Assembly (NCBI RefSeq): GCF_039904985.1
Contig: NZ_CP157005.1
Span: 3,181,501 to 3,245,500 of the forward strand
Length of the DNA: 64,000 nt
Source of the DNA: Methylomonas sp. AM2-LC
GTDB taxonomy: Bacteria; Pseudomonadota; Gammaproteobacteria; Methylococcales; Methylomonadaceae
Reading direction: 5' to 3'
The position numbers were made by a program, and so were the translations under genes. This document shows positions 41,651 to 50,694 of the stretch, in pieces (the first letter of the stretch is position 1; every line of letters starts with the position of its first letter). Below the pieces are notes generated by a model, which did no database searches, was not told the DNA's origin, and worked only from the letters and a program-made list of their open reading frames with translations.

Positions 41651-42481
41651 ATGCTTGCTTTTGGAAAATTTAATACCTTGCCGATAATTCGAATTCGCGA
41701 TCAGGAAGTTTTTCTAGATGGTGGTGAACAGGGTGAAATTGTGCTGTTAGAAAAACAGGTTGCAGAACTTGCTGTAGGCAGCATGCTGAATGTATTTGTG
41801 TATATAGATGGCAAAAATCAGCTACAAGCCACTCTGCAAATACCCAAAGCACAAGTAGACGAAGTCGCATGGTTAAAAGTAGTGTCTTTAAGTCACGCCG
41901 GTGCGTTTATGGATTGGGGGTTGCCAAAAGATTTACTGGTACCGTTCAGTGAACAAAAATCAAAGATGGTAGAAGGCCGTTACTATCTGGTACGTTTATT
42001 TCTGGACGAAGACAATCGCATCGCCGCCTCTATGCTGCTAGAAGATTTTATTCAAGAACAAGCGTTTTATTTTAAAGAAGGCCAAGCAGTAGAATTAATC
42101 ATTGCCGAAGAAACCGATTTAGGTGTTAAAGCAGTGATTAATCACCAATATTGGGGCGTATTATATAAAAACGAGATTTTCCAAACTTTGCAAAAGGGCC
42201 AAAAGCTAACAGGTTACATCAAAAAAATCCGACCTGATCATAAAATTGATTTAGCTCTAACTCAGGAAAAATACGGCATCAAAGTGGATACCACCTCTGA
42301 AAAAGTGCTTGCCATACTGGCAAAACACGGTGGATATATTGCCCTGACGGATAAAAGCCCACCAGAGATGATTTACGACACGTTTGCTGTCAGTAAAAAA
42401 GTATTTAAACAGGCGATTGGAGGCTTATATAAACAGCGCAAAATTAGCATAGAAGAGCATGGCATACGCCTAGTTCCCTAA
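41651..42481 (+). CDS. cvfB: S1-like RNA-binding protein CvfB (YitL family)
   Basis: A 276-residue protein with three S1-like OB folds and a C-terminal winged helix (about 215-276: EKVLAILAKHGGYIALTDKS, then FAVSKKVFKQAIGGLYKQRK). The EVAWLKVVSLSHAGAFMDWG and LPKDLLVPFSEQ segments are typical of CvfB/YitL. In Staphylococcus CvfB affects virulence gene expression through RNA binding; in Proteobacteria its role is less clear. The ATG is at 41651 with poor Shine-Dalgarno. It converges with a small secreted-protein gene across a hairpin at 42534-42557. Confidence 0.88.
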   Translation: MLAFGKFNTLPIIRIRDQEVFLDGGEQGEIVLLEKQVAELAVGSMLNVFVYIDGKNQLQATLQIPKAQVDEVAWLKVVSLSHAGAFMDWGLPKDLLVPFSEQKSKMVEGRYYLVRLFLDEDNRIAASMLLEDFIQEQAFYFKEGQAVELIIAEETDLGVKAVINHQYWGVLYKNEIFQTLQKGQKLTGYIKKIRPDHKIDLALTQEKYGIKVDTTSEKVLAILAKHGGYIALTDKSPPEMIYDTFAVSKKVFKQAIGGLYKQRKISIEEHGIRLVP

Positions 42482-42533
42482 AGACATCTAGGATAGCCCC
42501 ATCAGCAGCAGCCCCCCCTAAAACAGACTGTTA

Positions 42534-42557
42534 CAGGGCAAAACATTTTTTGCCCTG
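42534..42557. terminator. Bidirectional hairpin between convergent genes
   Basis: CAGGGCAAAA and TTTTGCCCTG are perfect complements around CATT (with two T residues). It lies 53 bp after cvfB and 27 bp after the stop of the convergent secreted-protein gene; the T-rich arm follows the G/C part in both directions. Confidence 0.6.
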
Positions 42558-42583
42558 ACATGATCTAGAATAATGACCGCTAT

Positions 42584-42925
42584 TTATTGAAACTTCTTTT
42601 TTGCCGCATCCAACGCTGAAACAATATTGTTTACATCCTGCTTATAAACGGCCTGTTCGGCATTTGCTTTGTTGGTGATGGTTATAGAATCTTTGTTGGC
42701 TTCGGCAATAATGCAAGCATAGTAAGTATTGGCCTGCTCTTGCCAAGTATTGATCGCTTTCACACTGTTATTATAAGCATCAACATCCTGATCCTTAACG
42801 ACGGGCACGGTTGGTTTATCCCCGCAAGTAGAATAAGTCCATTGACCGTTTTGCAAACTTCCAGCAGTGCTAACATGGGCATAGACAAGGCAAAAAAGCG
42901 CGGTAATATAGGTTAATTTTGTCAT
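42584..42925 (-). CDS. Small secreted protein of unknown function
   Basis: A 113-residue protein with a signal peptide (MTKLTYITALFCLVYAHVSTAG). The mature part begins GSLQNGQWTYSTCGDKPTVP and then is mainly helical and polar (VKAINTWQEQANTYYACII, later AEQAVYKQDVNNIVSALDAA). Two cysteines could form a disulfide. It looks like a small periplasmic four-helix protein. I do not recognise a family. It is alone on the minus strand, ending at the bidirectional hairpin. Confidence 0.65.
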   Translation of the reverse strand: MTKLTYITALFCLVYAHVSTAGSLQNGQWTYSTCGDKPTVPVVKDQDVDAYNNSVKAINTWQEQANTYYACIIAEANKDSITITNKANAEQAVYKQDVNNIVSALDAAKKKFQ

Positions 42926-43174
42926 AATAAATACTTAGAACGGCAGGCAATTATAGAGAATTGTAAAAATACGTTGATCACTAAAACTAAAGGCATAGCC
43001 AGATTTTGTCAATAGATAGTGACTATACTATGGCTAAATCGTCAGCGTATTAAACCTACGCTACTGACTATGCCACCCAATAGCGGCATAATTTAACGCT
43101 GGTAAAATTATCGCGCATAAATTTTGCTACCAGCACGGTATAATACAACTTTCGTTTTCTTCAGCAGAAAAACA

Positions 43175-44839
43175 ATGGCTCAATACATTTTTTCCATGAA
43201 CCGGGTTGGCAAAATTGTGCCACCCAAAAAGCATATACTTAAAGATATTTCTCTGTCATTCTTCCCTGGAGCCAAAATTGGCGTACTGGGTCTAAATGGT
43301 TCGGGTAAATCTACCCTACTCCGCATTATGGCGGGTATTGATAAGGAAATCGAAGGCGAAGCTATACCATTAAAAGGTATTAATATTGGCTATTTGCCAC
43401 AAGAACCGCAATTAGATGAAACTAAATCTGTACGCGGTAATATTGAAGAAGCCGTTGCAGACATTAAAGCCGTTATTGCCAAACTGGATGCGGTGTATGC
43501 TGCCTATGCTGAACCCGATGCAGACTTTGATCAACTGGCTGCCGAACAGGCGCGTCTGGAAGATATTATCAATGCCTGTGATGGACACAACCTGGATCGT
43601 ACCTTGGAAATTGCGGCTGATGCGTTGCGCCTACCCGATTGGGATGCCGATGTCAGCAAATTATCCGGTGGTGAAAAACGTCGTGTAGCTTTATGCCGTT
43701 TATTACTGTCTAAACCAGACATGCTGTTGTTAGACGAACCGACTAACCATCTGGATGCCGAATCTGTGGCTTGGCTGGAACGTTTTCTACATGATTACCC
43801 CGGCACCGTTGTCGCTGTCACCCATGACCGTTATTTCCTGGATAATGTGGCTGGCTGGATATTGGAGCTGGATCGTGGCATGGGCATACCATGGGAAGGC
43901 AACTATTCTTCGTGGTTGGAACAGAAAGAAAAACGCCTTGAACTAGAGGAAAAACAAGAGTCTTCTCGGCAAAAAGCCATGAAAGCCGAACTGGAATGGG
44001 TTAGATCCAACCAAAAAGGCCGACATGCTAAAAGTAAAGCACGTTTAGCCCGCTTTGACGAATTAGCATCGACCGAAACACAAAAACGTAACGAAACTCA
44101 GGAAATTTATATTCCACCTGGTCCTCGTCTGGGAGATGTAGTTATTGATGCTGAGATCATCAGCAAAGGTTTCGGCGATAGACTACTAATCAATAAACTC
44201 AGTTTCAAATTGCCACCCGGCGGTATCGTTGGTATCATTGGTCCCAATGGTGCTGGTAAAACCACACTATTCAAAATGATGGCAGGATTTGAAGCCGCTG
44301 ATTCGGGTAACATTACCATAGGACAAACGGTGCAAATGTCCTATGTTGATCAGTTACGTGATGATATGAACAATAGTAAAACTGTCTGGGAAGAAGTTTC
44401 TGATGGTTTGGATATGATTACGGTAGGTAAATACGAGACACCATCACGTGCCTATTTAGGACGCTTTAATTTTAAAGGCCAGGATCAGCAAAAACGCATA
44501 GGTGAATTATCGGGTGGTGAACGTAACCGTGTGCATTTGGCAAAATTACTAAAAAGTGGTGGTAATGTTCTGCTCTTGGACGAACCTACCAACGATCTGG
44601 ATGTGGAAACACTAAGAGCGCTGGAAGAAGCCTTACTGGCTTTCCCTGGTTGCGCGGTGGTAATCTCGCATGATCGCTGGTTTCTGGATCGTATTGCAAC
44701 GCATATGTTGGCGTTTGAAGGCGATAGCGAAGTGGTATGGTTTGAAGGCAATTATGCCGATTACGAACTGGATAGACATCGCCGTCTGGGAACGGATGCC
44801 GATAATCCACGCCGTTTAAAATACAAAAAAATTGTCTGA
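43175..44839 (+). CDS. ettA: Energy-dependent translational throttle protein EttA
   Basis: A 554-residue ABC-F protein, the usual length. Two ATPase domains: Walker [10 protein letters not shown] and GPNGAGKTT, signatures [12 protein letters not shown] and [12 protein letters not shown], Walker [12 protein letters not shown] and [11 protein letters not shown]. The linker between them (about 245-310, rich in Lys, Glu and Arg) includes the P-site-interacting helices ([20 protein letters not shown]). EttA binds the ribosomal E site and gates entry to elongation according to ADP/ATP. I start at ATG 43175 ([19 protein letters not shown]), as in the E. coli protein; the open frame back to 43124 is leader. 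Confidence 0.97.
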   Translation: MAQYIFSMNRVGKIVPPKKHILKDISLSFFPGAKIGVLGLNGSGKSTLLRIMAGIDKEIEGEAIPLKGINIGYLPQEPQLDETKSVRGNIEEAVADIKAVIAKLDAVYAAYAEPDADFDQLAAEQARLEDIINACDGHNLDRTLEIAADALRLPDWDADVSKLSGGEKRRVALCRLLLSKPDMLLLDEPTNHLDAESVAWLERFLHDYPGTVVAVTHDRYFLDNVAGWILELDRGMGIPWEGNYSSWLEQKEKRLELEEKQESSRQKAMKAELEWVRSNQKGRHAKSKARLARFDELASTETQKRNETQEIYIPPGPRLGDVVIDAEIISKGFGDRLLINKLSFKLPPGGIVGIIGPNGAGKTTLFKMMAGFEAADSGNITIGQTVQMSYVDQLRDDMNNSKTVWEEVSDGLDMITVGKYETPSRAYLGRFNFKGQDQQKRIGELSGGERNRVHLAKLLKSGGNVLLLDEPTNDLDVETLRALEEALLAFPGCAVVISHDRWFLDRIATHMLAFEGDSEVVWFEGNYADYELDRHRRLGTDADNPRRLKYKKIV

Positions 44840-44880
44840 ACAATTTTGGAGAAGCCTACATAACCTAAGCCTGTAATCAT

Positions 44881-44941
44881 GACGAATAATTTGGCGAAAA
44901 TTATTTATTTTTGCCGGGAACTTGAAAACGCCAAATTCGTC
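44881..44941. promoter_or_regulatory. Imperfect inverted repeat between ettA and hfq
   Basis: GACGAATAATTTGGCG (44881-44896) and CGCCAAATTCGTC (44929-44941) pair over 13 positions with a three-base bulge and a 32-base loop, 42 bp after ettA. It could be a terminator-like structure or part of the hfq leader, whose ATG is 118 bp further on. Confidence 0.4.
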
Positions 44942-45059
44942 ACAAAAATGGTAATCTAGGTAATGTTAACCTATGCCAGTATCTAAGGCTGTATCGTGTT
45001 GATGGGCTTTTTGCATTAATTAATTATCAGTACACCAAACAATAATAAGGAGAAATAGG

Positions 45060-45305
45060 ATGTCGAAAGCCCAAAATTTACAGGACAATTTTTTAAATGC
45101 CCTGCGGAAAGAACATATCCCTGTGTCTATATTTTTGGTCAATGGGATCAAATTACAGGGTCGGGTTGACTCATTCGATCAATATGTGGTCATGTTAAAA
45201 AACACTGTCAATCAAATGGTCTATAAACATGCCATCTCGACAATAGTACCTGGCAAAAATGTCAGTATGGTACGTGAAACTACCGATGTTGGTAATGAAA
45301 GCTAA
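45060..45305 (+). CDS. hfq: RNA chaperone Hfq
   Basis: An 81-residue Sm-like protein. Sm1 region [21 protein letters not shown] with [17 protein letters not shown], and Sm2 with [10 protein letters not shown]; residues for U-tract binding (Gln8, Phe in SFDQY, KHAIS) are present. Hfq hexamers pair small RNAs with mRNAs. The C-terminal tail is short, as in many non-enteric Gammaproteobacteria. Ribosome binding site AAGGAGAAATAGG is excellent. The hflX gene follows after 11 bp, the conserved order; miaA is not adjacent upstream. Confidence 0.98.
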   Translation: MSKAQNLQDNFLNALRKEHIPVSIFLVNGIKLQGRVDSFDQYVVMLKNTVNQMVYKHAISTIVPGKNVSMVRETTDVGNES

Positions 45306-45316
45306 GAGGCGACTAT

Positions 45317-46585
45317 TTGTTTGAACGTCCTGATGCAGGTGAACGAGCAATACTCGTTCACCTGAATTTACAAGCGGGCCAGGAAGATCTCTATGAACTT
45401 AAAGAACTGACTAAATCCGCTGGCGCACAGCCTGTGCATGTGGTAACTGGAAGTCGCTATCGTCCTGATCCAAAATTTTTTGTTGGTACAGGCAAAGTTG
45501 AGGAAATCCGTGTAGCCATTGGCACTTATGCCGCTGACCTTATCATCGTCAATCATCCATTAACGCCCAGTCAGCAACGCAATCTGGAGAAAGCTCTAGA
45601 AGTGCGCGTTGTAGACAGAAATGGCTTGATACTGGATATTTTTGCGCAACGTGCGCAAACTTTTGAAGGTAAATTACAGGTTGAACTGGCGCAATTAAAG
45701 CATTTATCGACACGCTTAATACGCGGCTGGACGCATTTAGAGCGTCAGAAAGGTGGTATCGGTTTACGTGGACCAGGGGAAACTCAGCTGGAAACGGATC
45801 GACGCTTGCTGGCCGTTCGTATTAAACAGATCCAACAACGTCTGGGAAAAGTCGAAAAACAACGACATCAAGGGCGTAGCAAACGCAAAAAAGCTGAGAT
45901 ACCTGCGGTATCGCTAGTCGGATATACCAATGCGGGTAAATCTACCTTATTCAATACCTTAACTGGTGCCGACATTTACGCAGCCGATCAATTGTTTGCC
46001 ACACTTGACCCAACCTTGCGACAGCTGTCTTTACAGAATGGCAGCGAAATCATTTTGGCAGATACGGTAGGTTTTATCCGGCATTTACCTCATGAGTTAA
46101 TAGCCGCTTTTCGCTCGACCTTACAGGAAGCCAGTGAAGCAGATTTGTTGTTACACGTCATAGACGCTGCGGCAGAAGATCGTGACGACACTATCTTTCA
46201 GGTGAATCAGGTACTCAACGATATTGAGGCCGGAGCCATTCCGCAACTTAAAATATTTAACAAAATTGATTTACTGGACGACTTTAGCCCACATATAGAT
46301 TACGACGAAACTGGTAAACCCGTTAGTGTGTGGATTTCTGCACAAACTGGTGTGGGTTGTGATTTATTACAACAAGCACTCTGCGAGTTGTTTACTGGCA
46401 GCAAGGTCATCCGTAAATGTATCTTGCCAGCGCGGCAAACCGGTTTAAAAGCCAAGTTATTTGGTTTGGCTCGAGTCATAGACGAACAATTTGACGAATT
46501 TGGCGATTGCCAGTTAACCATAGAAATTGACAATAAAAACCTGGGTTTATTGCGTGAAATTCAGGTGGTAGACGATTTTAATTAA
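45317..46585 (+). CDS. hflX: Ribosome-splitting GTPase HflX
   Basis: A 422-residue GTPase. The N-terminal HflX domain has FFVGTGKVEEIR and the family motif RGWTHLERQKGGIGLRGPGE; then come a coiled linker, G1 GYTNAGKST, switch regions ATLDPTLR, G3 DTVGFI and G4 NKID. HflX splits stalled or heat-damaged 70S ribosomes. I start at TTG 45317 (MFERPDAGERA), matching the E. coli N-terminus MFDRYDAGEQA, with AGAGGCG as ribosome binding site; there is no ATG nearby. It is cotranscribed with hfq. The usual hflK/hflC do not follow; instead an RRM-like gene comes next after 40 bp. Confidence 0.97.
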   Translation: MFERPDAGERAILVHLNLQAGQEDLYELKELTKSAGAQPVHVVTGSRYRPDPKFFVGTGKVEEIRVAIGTYAADLIIVNHPLTPSQQRNLEKALEVRVVDRNGLILDIFAQRAQTFEGKLQVELAQLKHLSTRLIRGWTHLERQKGGIGLRGPGETQLETDRRLLAVRIKQIQQRLGKVEKQRHQGRSKRKKAEIPAVSLVGYTNAGKSTLFNTLTGADIYAADQLFATLDPTLRQLSLQNGSEIILADTVGFIRHLPHELIAAFRSTLQEASEADLLLHVIDAAAEDRDDTIFQVNQVLNDIEAGAIPQLKIFNKIDLLDDFSPHIDYDETGKPVSVWISAQTGVGCDLLQQALCELFTGSKVIRKCILPARQTGLKAKLFGLARVIDEQFDEFGDCQLTIEIDNKNLGLLREIQVVDDFN

Positions 46586-46625
46586 CCCCCTCCTCCATCA
46601 ATCAACCTAGCCAAAAGCTGCAAAC

Positions 46626-47249
46626 ATGCCAGATGCCTGGAAAAACGATGTTGACTATTTAAGAACAGAAGCATACAAAAGAGGACTATCTGTCACTCAT
46701 AAACAAGCTTACGACTTTGTTTCTCAAGTTGCAGTGTCGGTTGATAGCGGTATAGATTTACAATCCGCACGCATCAAAGCATTTAATAATCTACTGGGCA
46801 CTGCCACTGAACAAGCCATTGACGACAGGCATATTGTGCTTTTTGTGCAAAACATCCCTGAAGATACGCATCGTGCTGAATTACAAAACTTTGTTGATAC
46901 TGCGCTAAAACGATTACTGATTTTTCGTAGTGGACGGGTTAGCAAAGTTGAAATTCTCACCTTACGCGACAAACAGACCTTGGAACTGGAATTTCATGGG
47001 TTAGTGTATGTAGATTCTAAAGTGGCTGGTTTAAAAGCAATTGAAAAACTGCACCTTAGCCGTTTCAAAAAACGTATTGTAACTGTCCGTGAATTTAAAT
47101 TACGTTCTATAAAAAATGACAACCGAGATCTCGCCCACCCTTCTGCACCTTATGTACGGCAAAAACGTCTGGGTGACCGCCGCCGGGGCGCGCAAGTTGA
47201 ATTACTAAACGATATAACGCAATTCTTTGATAATCCAGCAACGCGATAA
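46626..47249 (+). CDS. RRM-like RNA-binding protein
   Basis: A 207-residue protein with an RNA-recognition motif at about residues 65-155: RNP2-like IVLFVQNIPED and RNP1-like ELEFHGLVYVDS, then KKRIVTVREF. The N-terminal 60 residues are helical (AYKRGLSVTHKQAYDFVSQV); the C-terminal part is basic (VRQKRLGDRRRGAQ). It lies 40 bp after hflX and may share the hfq-hflX transcript, which fits a role in RNA metabolism. It differs from the short cyanobacterial-type RRM proteins by its extra N-terminal helices. Its function is inferred only from the fold. Confidence 0.7.
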   Translation: MPDAWKNDVDYLRTEAYKRGLSVTHKQAYDFVSQVAVSVDSGIDLQSARIKAFNNLLGTATEQAIDDRHIVLFVQNIPEDTHRAELQNFVDTALKRLLIFRSGRVSKVEILTLRDKQTLELEFHGLVYVDSKVAGLKAIEKLHLSRFKKRIVTVREFKLRSIKNDNRDLAHPSAPYVRQKRLGDRRRGAQVELLNDITQFFDNPATR

Positions 47250-47355
47250 CGGAATAGGGTAACCCTATTGCGACGACAATTTAGCTGAAGTGAATGCGCC
47301 CAATTAGGCGGTTACTTTGGCAATTTTGAGTTATTGGATTAAAAATACACAACAT

Positions 47356-47415
47356 AAAGGATAGGGTTTAATTAAACTATGTTATATAACATAGTTTAAT
47401 TAAACCCTATCCTTT
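47356..47415. repeat. 60-bp perfect palindrome
   Basis: Thirty bases (starting AAAGGATAGGGTTTAATTAA) are followed directly by their exact reverse complement, with no spacer. It can form a 28-bp stem with a tiny loop, or a cruciform. The right edge is followed by TTTAA and a -10 element only 7 bp away. Eighteen bases of the inner arm (TTAATTAAACTATGTTAT) also occur at 50160-50177. Confidence 0.85.
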
Positions 47416-47422
47416 TTTAAGC

Positions 47423-47428
47423 TATAAT
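47423..47428 (+). promoter_or_regulatory. -10 element of the Cys/His-rich lipoprotein gene
   Basis: TATAAT at 47423-47428, 33 bp before the ATG at 47462. A 17-bp spacer would place the -35 at TTAAAC (47400-47405), inside the right arm of the 60-bp palindrome, so the palindrome overlaps the core promoter. Confidence 0.5.
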
Positions 47429-47461
47429 AACTACACCATTAATAAGAAAAAACCAAAATCA

Positions 47462-48031
47462 ATGACTCTTCATAACATACTTATCAGCCTTATTTTACCC
47501 GCAGCTTTAGTATTATCTGGCTGCGAAACACAACAACCCATTACTACTGATGCAGCACCTGAGATTGTTGCCCCTATCCCTGCAGTCAGCGCACCCACCA
47601 GCCAACCAGCTGCCGCCACAGCGGAAGTTAAACCAGAACATTGCGCACATCATCAAACGACAGAAACGCATGATTGCGTGAAGCATTGCGCTAAACATAA
47701 GGGTAAAAAAGGTAAGCTCTGCATCAAACATTGTGAACATAAAGCCTTAGCAGAGCATGATTGCGCAAAACATTGCGCAGAACATGCCGGTGAAAAAGAC
47801 AAAGTTTGCGCAGAACATTGCACAGGTGATGTCAATGCAGCCGCCCATGCTTGCGGAACTGAACATTGTGCTCACCATGCGGCAGAGTCTGCCAAAGCCT
47901 GTGGTCCAGAGCATTGCGCACATCATCATGGAAATGCAGCACATCATTGCTCTGCAGAACATTGTGCAAAACATGGCGGCAATATGTCCGATTGCTGTGG
48001 CAGTGAACAAAAATGCGAAACCCATAAATAA
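47462..48031 (+). CDS. Cys/His-repeat lipoprotein, likely metal-binding
   Basis: A 189-residue lipoprotein: signal peptide ending LVLSGC, an Ala/Pro linker (about 22-58), then about 130 residues of Cys and His motifs. Units such as PEHCAHH, KHCAKH, AEHDCAKHCAEH and GPEHCAHHHG repeat with short spacers; I count about 18 Cys and 25 His after the lipid-bearing Cys. Such density strongly suggests soft-metal binding (copper or zinc) on the periplasmic face or cell surface; copper is plausible in a methanotroph, but that is inference. No matching family was recognised. The repetition also opens long false frames on both strands. The promoter overlaps a 60-bp palindrome. A hairpin (48045-48075) follows the stop. 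Confidence 0.85.
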   Translation: MTLHNILISLILPAALVLSGCETQQPITTDAAPEIVAPIPAVSAPTSQPAAATAEVKPEHCAHHQTTETHDCVKHCAKHKGKKGKLCIKHCEHKALAEHDCAKHCAEHAGEKDKVCAEHCTGDVNAAAHACGTEHCAHHAAESAKACGPEHCAHHHGNAAHHCSAEHCAKHGGNMSDCCGSEQKCETHK

Positions 48032-48044
48032 AGCCGTTATCGCT

Positions 48045-48075
48045 GATAGTCTTAGGCTTTCTGCCTAAGGCTATC
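48045..48075. terminator. Hairpin after the Cys/His lipoprotein gene
   Basis: GATAG-T-CTTAGGC pairs with GCCTAAG-G-CTATC: 12 pairs with one mismatch around TTTCT. It sits 14 bp after the stop and 30 bp from the end of the convergent gene, so it may serve both. Confidence 0.6.
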
Positions 48076-48105
48076 AAGCCGCACCAAACACCAACCAATT
48101 ATAAA

Positions 48106-48540
48106 TTACGCTTCAACTTCTGGCTCTGGTTCTGATCTTATCTGTAAACCCAAATCAATTGCCCAACTAACTACACTATTTTCCGCACCGTACTTAATGC
48201 GTTGTATTGCATATTGTATAGGCCAACAGCGCTGCCCATCGGGAAGGCATAATTCGATACAAACATCGCCCCTGGTATCCGGTTCATAAAAAATCCATAA
48301 ACCACCCTTATTTAAGCGTACCACTTCTCCCATATAGGAGCCGAGACCAAACAAACGCTTACCCACATCTTTAACCAGCAAACCACCGGGCTTGCCAACG
48401 CCATCTTGACTATGCTCTTTAAAAAAGCGTTCAATTTCTAATAAACTTTGTGGCGAGAAGTCAGCCCGATAACCCGAACCAAGCAATGCACGCGAAACCC
48501 AATCTGCGCTGGCTTTAATTTCTAAATCGATGGTGTCCAT
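48106..48540 (-). CDS. DUF3806-like hypothetical protein
   Basis: A 144-residue acidic soluble protein without signal peptide. The central FGLGSYMGEVVRLNKGGLWI and the later LCLPDGQRCWPIQYAIQRIK resemble the DUF3806 layout, in which a Gly-Tyr-GE motif is followed by a Trp-containing strand and a short Arg-rich helix. The N-terminal helix contains FSPQSLLEIERFFKEH. No function is known. It converges with the Cys/His lipoprotein gene and ends in an acidic tail (SEPEPEVEA). The family call is from visual pattern only. Confidence 0.6.
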   Translation of the reverse strand: MDTIDLEIKASADWVSRALLGSGYRADFSPQSLLEIERFFKEHSQDGVGKPGGLLVKDVGKRLFGLGSYMGEVVRLNKGGLWIFYEPDTRGDVCIELCLPDGQRCWPIQYAIQRIKYGAENSVVSWAIDLGLQIRSEPEPEVEA

Positions 48541-49020
48541 TTGCTTAGGCCGGATATATTTAGTAATACCATTAAATTATAGACTTACAGTGTGTTTAAA
48601 CATTTATACAGTGTGGTTAGTTAGAATTCTATAAATACCATTTTACAGAGAATTTATATTTAACACTTTATTATAATGGCAGAACAAAATGATTGCTAAG
48701 CTTAACCTGTAATAGTTTGGCTGTGGGCTATTCAGTAAGTTTAAAATTTTTGAAACTAAAGGATTGAAATTGAATAGTAACGGGCTATTAACAGTCATAA
48801 AAAGACTATTCGAGATAAACTAGTCAATACACTACATCAATTGATGTGTGTATAAAACAGTTACTTTGATGGTTAGTAGAAACAAAAAGCATAGCTGTAA
48901 GATGAGATTAGCTACATGCTTTTTCACTGCATTTAAACCACTAGTAGCATAAAATATTTCGGTCATGTATTTGGTGAAGACACAAGCTATGGTTGTGATT
49001 TTCGTTAACAGCTTAAAAAA
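48541..49020. other. AT-rich gene-free region
   Basis: About 480 bp with no open frame worth calling. Sequence is rich in TTTA and AAAT runs. It contains no repeat family seen elsewhere in the window. The promoter of the DUF3806-like gene should be within the first 100 bp. Confidence 0.5.
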
Positions 49021-50001
49021 CTACAAACTAAACCGTTTAATTTTGCTGCTCACGAAATCTTTAATAAAGATTGCCAAAAAAACAGGGTTACTGGACAGAT
49101 AACGTTTAAACAGACGACGTTCTTTTAACATACGGTATAACCACTCGAAACCCGACTTTTGCATCCAAACTGGCGCTCTTGAAATATGTCCAGAATGAAA
49201 TGAGAATGCAGCGCCTACACCCAATTGTACCGGCACATTAATTCTATGCAGATGGTGGGCTATCCATTTTTCCTGCTTTGGAGCGCCCAAGGATACCCAT
49301 AAAAAATGTGGTTCTGCAACATTAATTAAATCCACTATTTGCTGATCTTCTTGATCCGACAACGATCTAAACGGTGGTGAATACCATCCAACAATATCAG
49401 CGCCAGGATACCGATTATGCATAACATCAACCAAATCATGTAAAACTTCGTCGGTACTGCCCAGAAAATAATGTTTCCAGCCCTTGTCACGGCCTTCATC
49501 AATACATTTAAGCATCAAATCAGGTCCACACACATTGGTATCCAGCCCTGCATTCGCAATCAGGTTGGAATACCATACCAGTGGCACACCATCCATGGTA
49601 CTCATAGCATTATTACAAATACTCTCCAGTTCCTTATCTTTTAAACTATTTACCAGCGTATGCACATTGACAATACACACTTGATTGACCGTTTTTGCCT
49701 CTATCCATTTTTGAAAGATATCTAAGGCTTTTTCATAATTTAATGCAGGAAATTTGATACCAAAAATATTAATAAGCTTTTCTATAGCAGAAACCTGTTT
49801 AAGACTATCAAACAAGGAATCATTCGCCATATATAATTGCACGGCATCGATATCGTTATCAACAGCTAACGATAAATCGGTAGCAGCCAGATTTTCTGCT
49901 TGCGTATCCTCAACCGATTTTTGGTAGTTTAATAGCGATAGATAAGTGAATACACTAGGCAACAGAATGGGGGCCGATGCAATTTTATGTGTAATATTCA
50001 T
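49021..50001 (-). CDS. WecG/TagA/CpsF-family glycosyltransferase (GT26) with long N-terminal extension
   Basis: A 326-residue enzyme. The GT26 core (about 80-320) has INIFGIKFPALNYEKALDIF, TMDGVPLVW with the catalytic-type Asp, and WVSLGAPKQEKWIA. These enzymes add N-acetylmannosamine-type sugars to lipid-linked carriers for surface polysaccharide. The core normally begins near the protein start, but here about 75 extra residues precede it (a Leu/Asp-rich segment, NLAATDLSLAVDNDIDAVQL), which I cannot assign. ATG 50001 is used; a TTG at 50073 would extend it further. It stands alone without other polysaccharide genes, flanked by gene-free AT-rich DNA, suggesting transfer or a remnant of a larger cluster. 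Confidence 0.85.
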   Translation of the reverse strand: MNITHKIASAPILLPSVFTYLSLLNYQKSVEDTQAENLAATDLSLAVDNDIDAVQLYMANDSLFDSLKQVSAIEKLINIFGIKFPALNYEKALDIFQKWIEAKTVNQVCIVNVHTLVNSLKDKELESICNNAMSTMDGVPLVWYSNLIANAGLDTNVCGPDLMLKCIDEGRDKGWKHYFLGSTDEVLHDLVDVMHNRYPGADIVGWYSPPFRSLSDQEDQQIVDLINVAEPHFLWVSLGAPKQEKWIAHHLHRINVPVQLGVGAAFSFHSGHISRAPVWMQKSGFEWLYRMLKERRLFKRYLSSNPVFLAIFIKDFVSSKIKRFSL

Positions 50002-50159
50002 ATCGCTAAAGTCTTGAGTGGTTTTAAAAAATACAACTACAGATACGAGTTGCGCCTTTCTTAAACATTGCAAACTTTATGCCAAAATACTGAACAGTTG
50101 ATAAACACCTGAAAAGACAATGCTTCCAATCCATTTACGCGCAGCTCAACCAAGCTTAA

Positions 50160-50177
50160 TTAATTAAACTATGTTAT
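50160..50177 (+). repeat. 18-bp match to the arm of the 60-bp palindrome
   Basis: TTAATTAAACTATGTTAT is identical to part of the arm of the palindrome at 47356-47415 but here is not followed by its complement. It may be half of a decayed element of the same kind, or a shared protein-binding site. Confidence 0.45.
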
Positions 50178-50579
50178 TAAACACATTTTTAATTGGAAAA
50201 GTAGGTCAAATGCCCTATGTAATTGATTTACAAATATTCGGATTCAAATTCCATACCCGTATTTAAACACGGCGTTGCTTTACTCTAAGACTTTGATTTT
50301 AAATATCAGAAATGACAAATTGATGACAAGTTGAAATAAAAGACACCATTTTCTATGACCGCTTAACTGACCGCACAGACTGATATTGGCTAATTTCAGT
50401 AATTAAACTAGCATAAATTATCGTATCGAATTTAATTAAGCAATTATTGCTTAGCGAGCAAAAAAACGAATGCCTACTTTAACTTTTTATAGCCATTTTA
50501 ACTAACAGATGCTGCCGAGCAAACAATTGTTGCTGAGCAGCTGTTGATTTAGCAACAGCTATAATGACATACTTAGGGT

Positions 50580-50694
50580 AACTTCGAAAAACTTGGCTTT
50601 TGTGCTTCGACAGGCTAGGCACAAACGGTAAGCTATTGATACATAAAGACACCGTTGTCGCCCTGAGCTTGTCGAAGGGTGGTTTTTCGAAGTT
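50580..50694. repeat. 115-bp MITE-like inverted-repeat element
   Basis: Ends AACTTCGAAAAAC and GTTTTTCGAAGTT are perfect 13-bp inverted repeats. Inside, GCTTCGACAGGCTAGGC...AACGG is roughly complementary to CCGTTGTCGCCCTGAGCTTG followed by TCGAAGGG. The whole element can fold into one long hairpin. Internal CTTCGACAAGCTCAGG-type sequence is related to the GCTCAGGACGAACGG part of the element at 28660. Confidence 0.6.

Noticed and set aside
47653-48068. Several 60-100-codon open frames in other frames of the Cys/His gene
   Set aside because: The repeated codons of the lipoprotein gene leave alternative frames free of stops; the Met/Cys-rich products look like artefacts of repetition.
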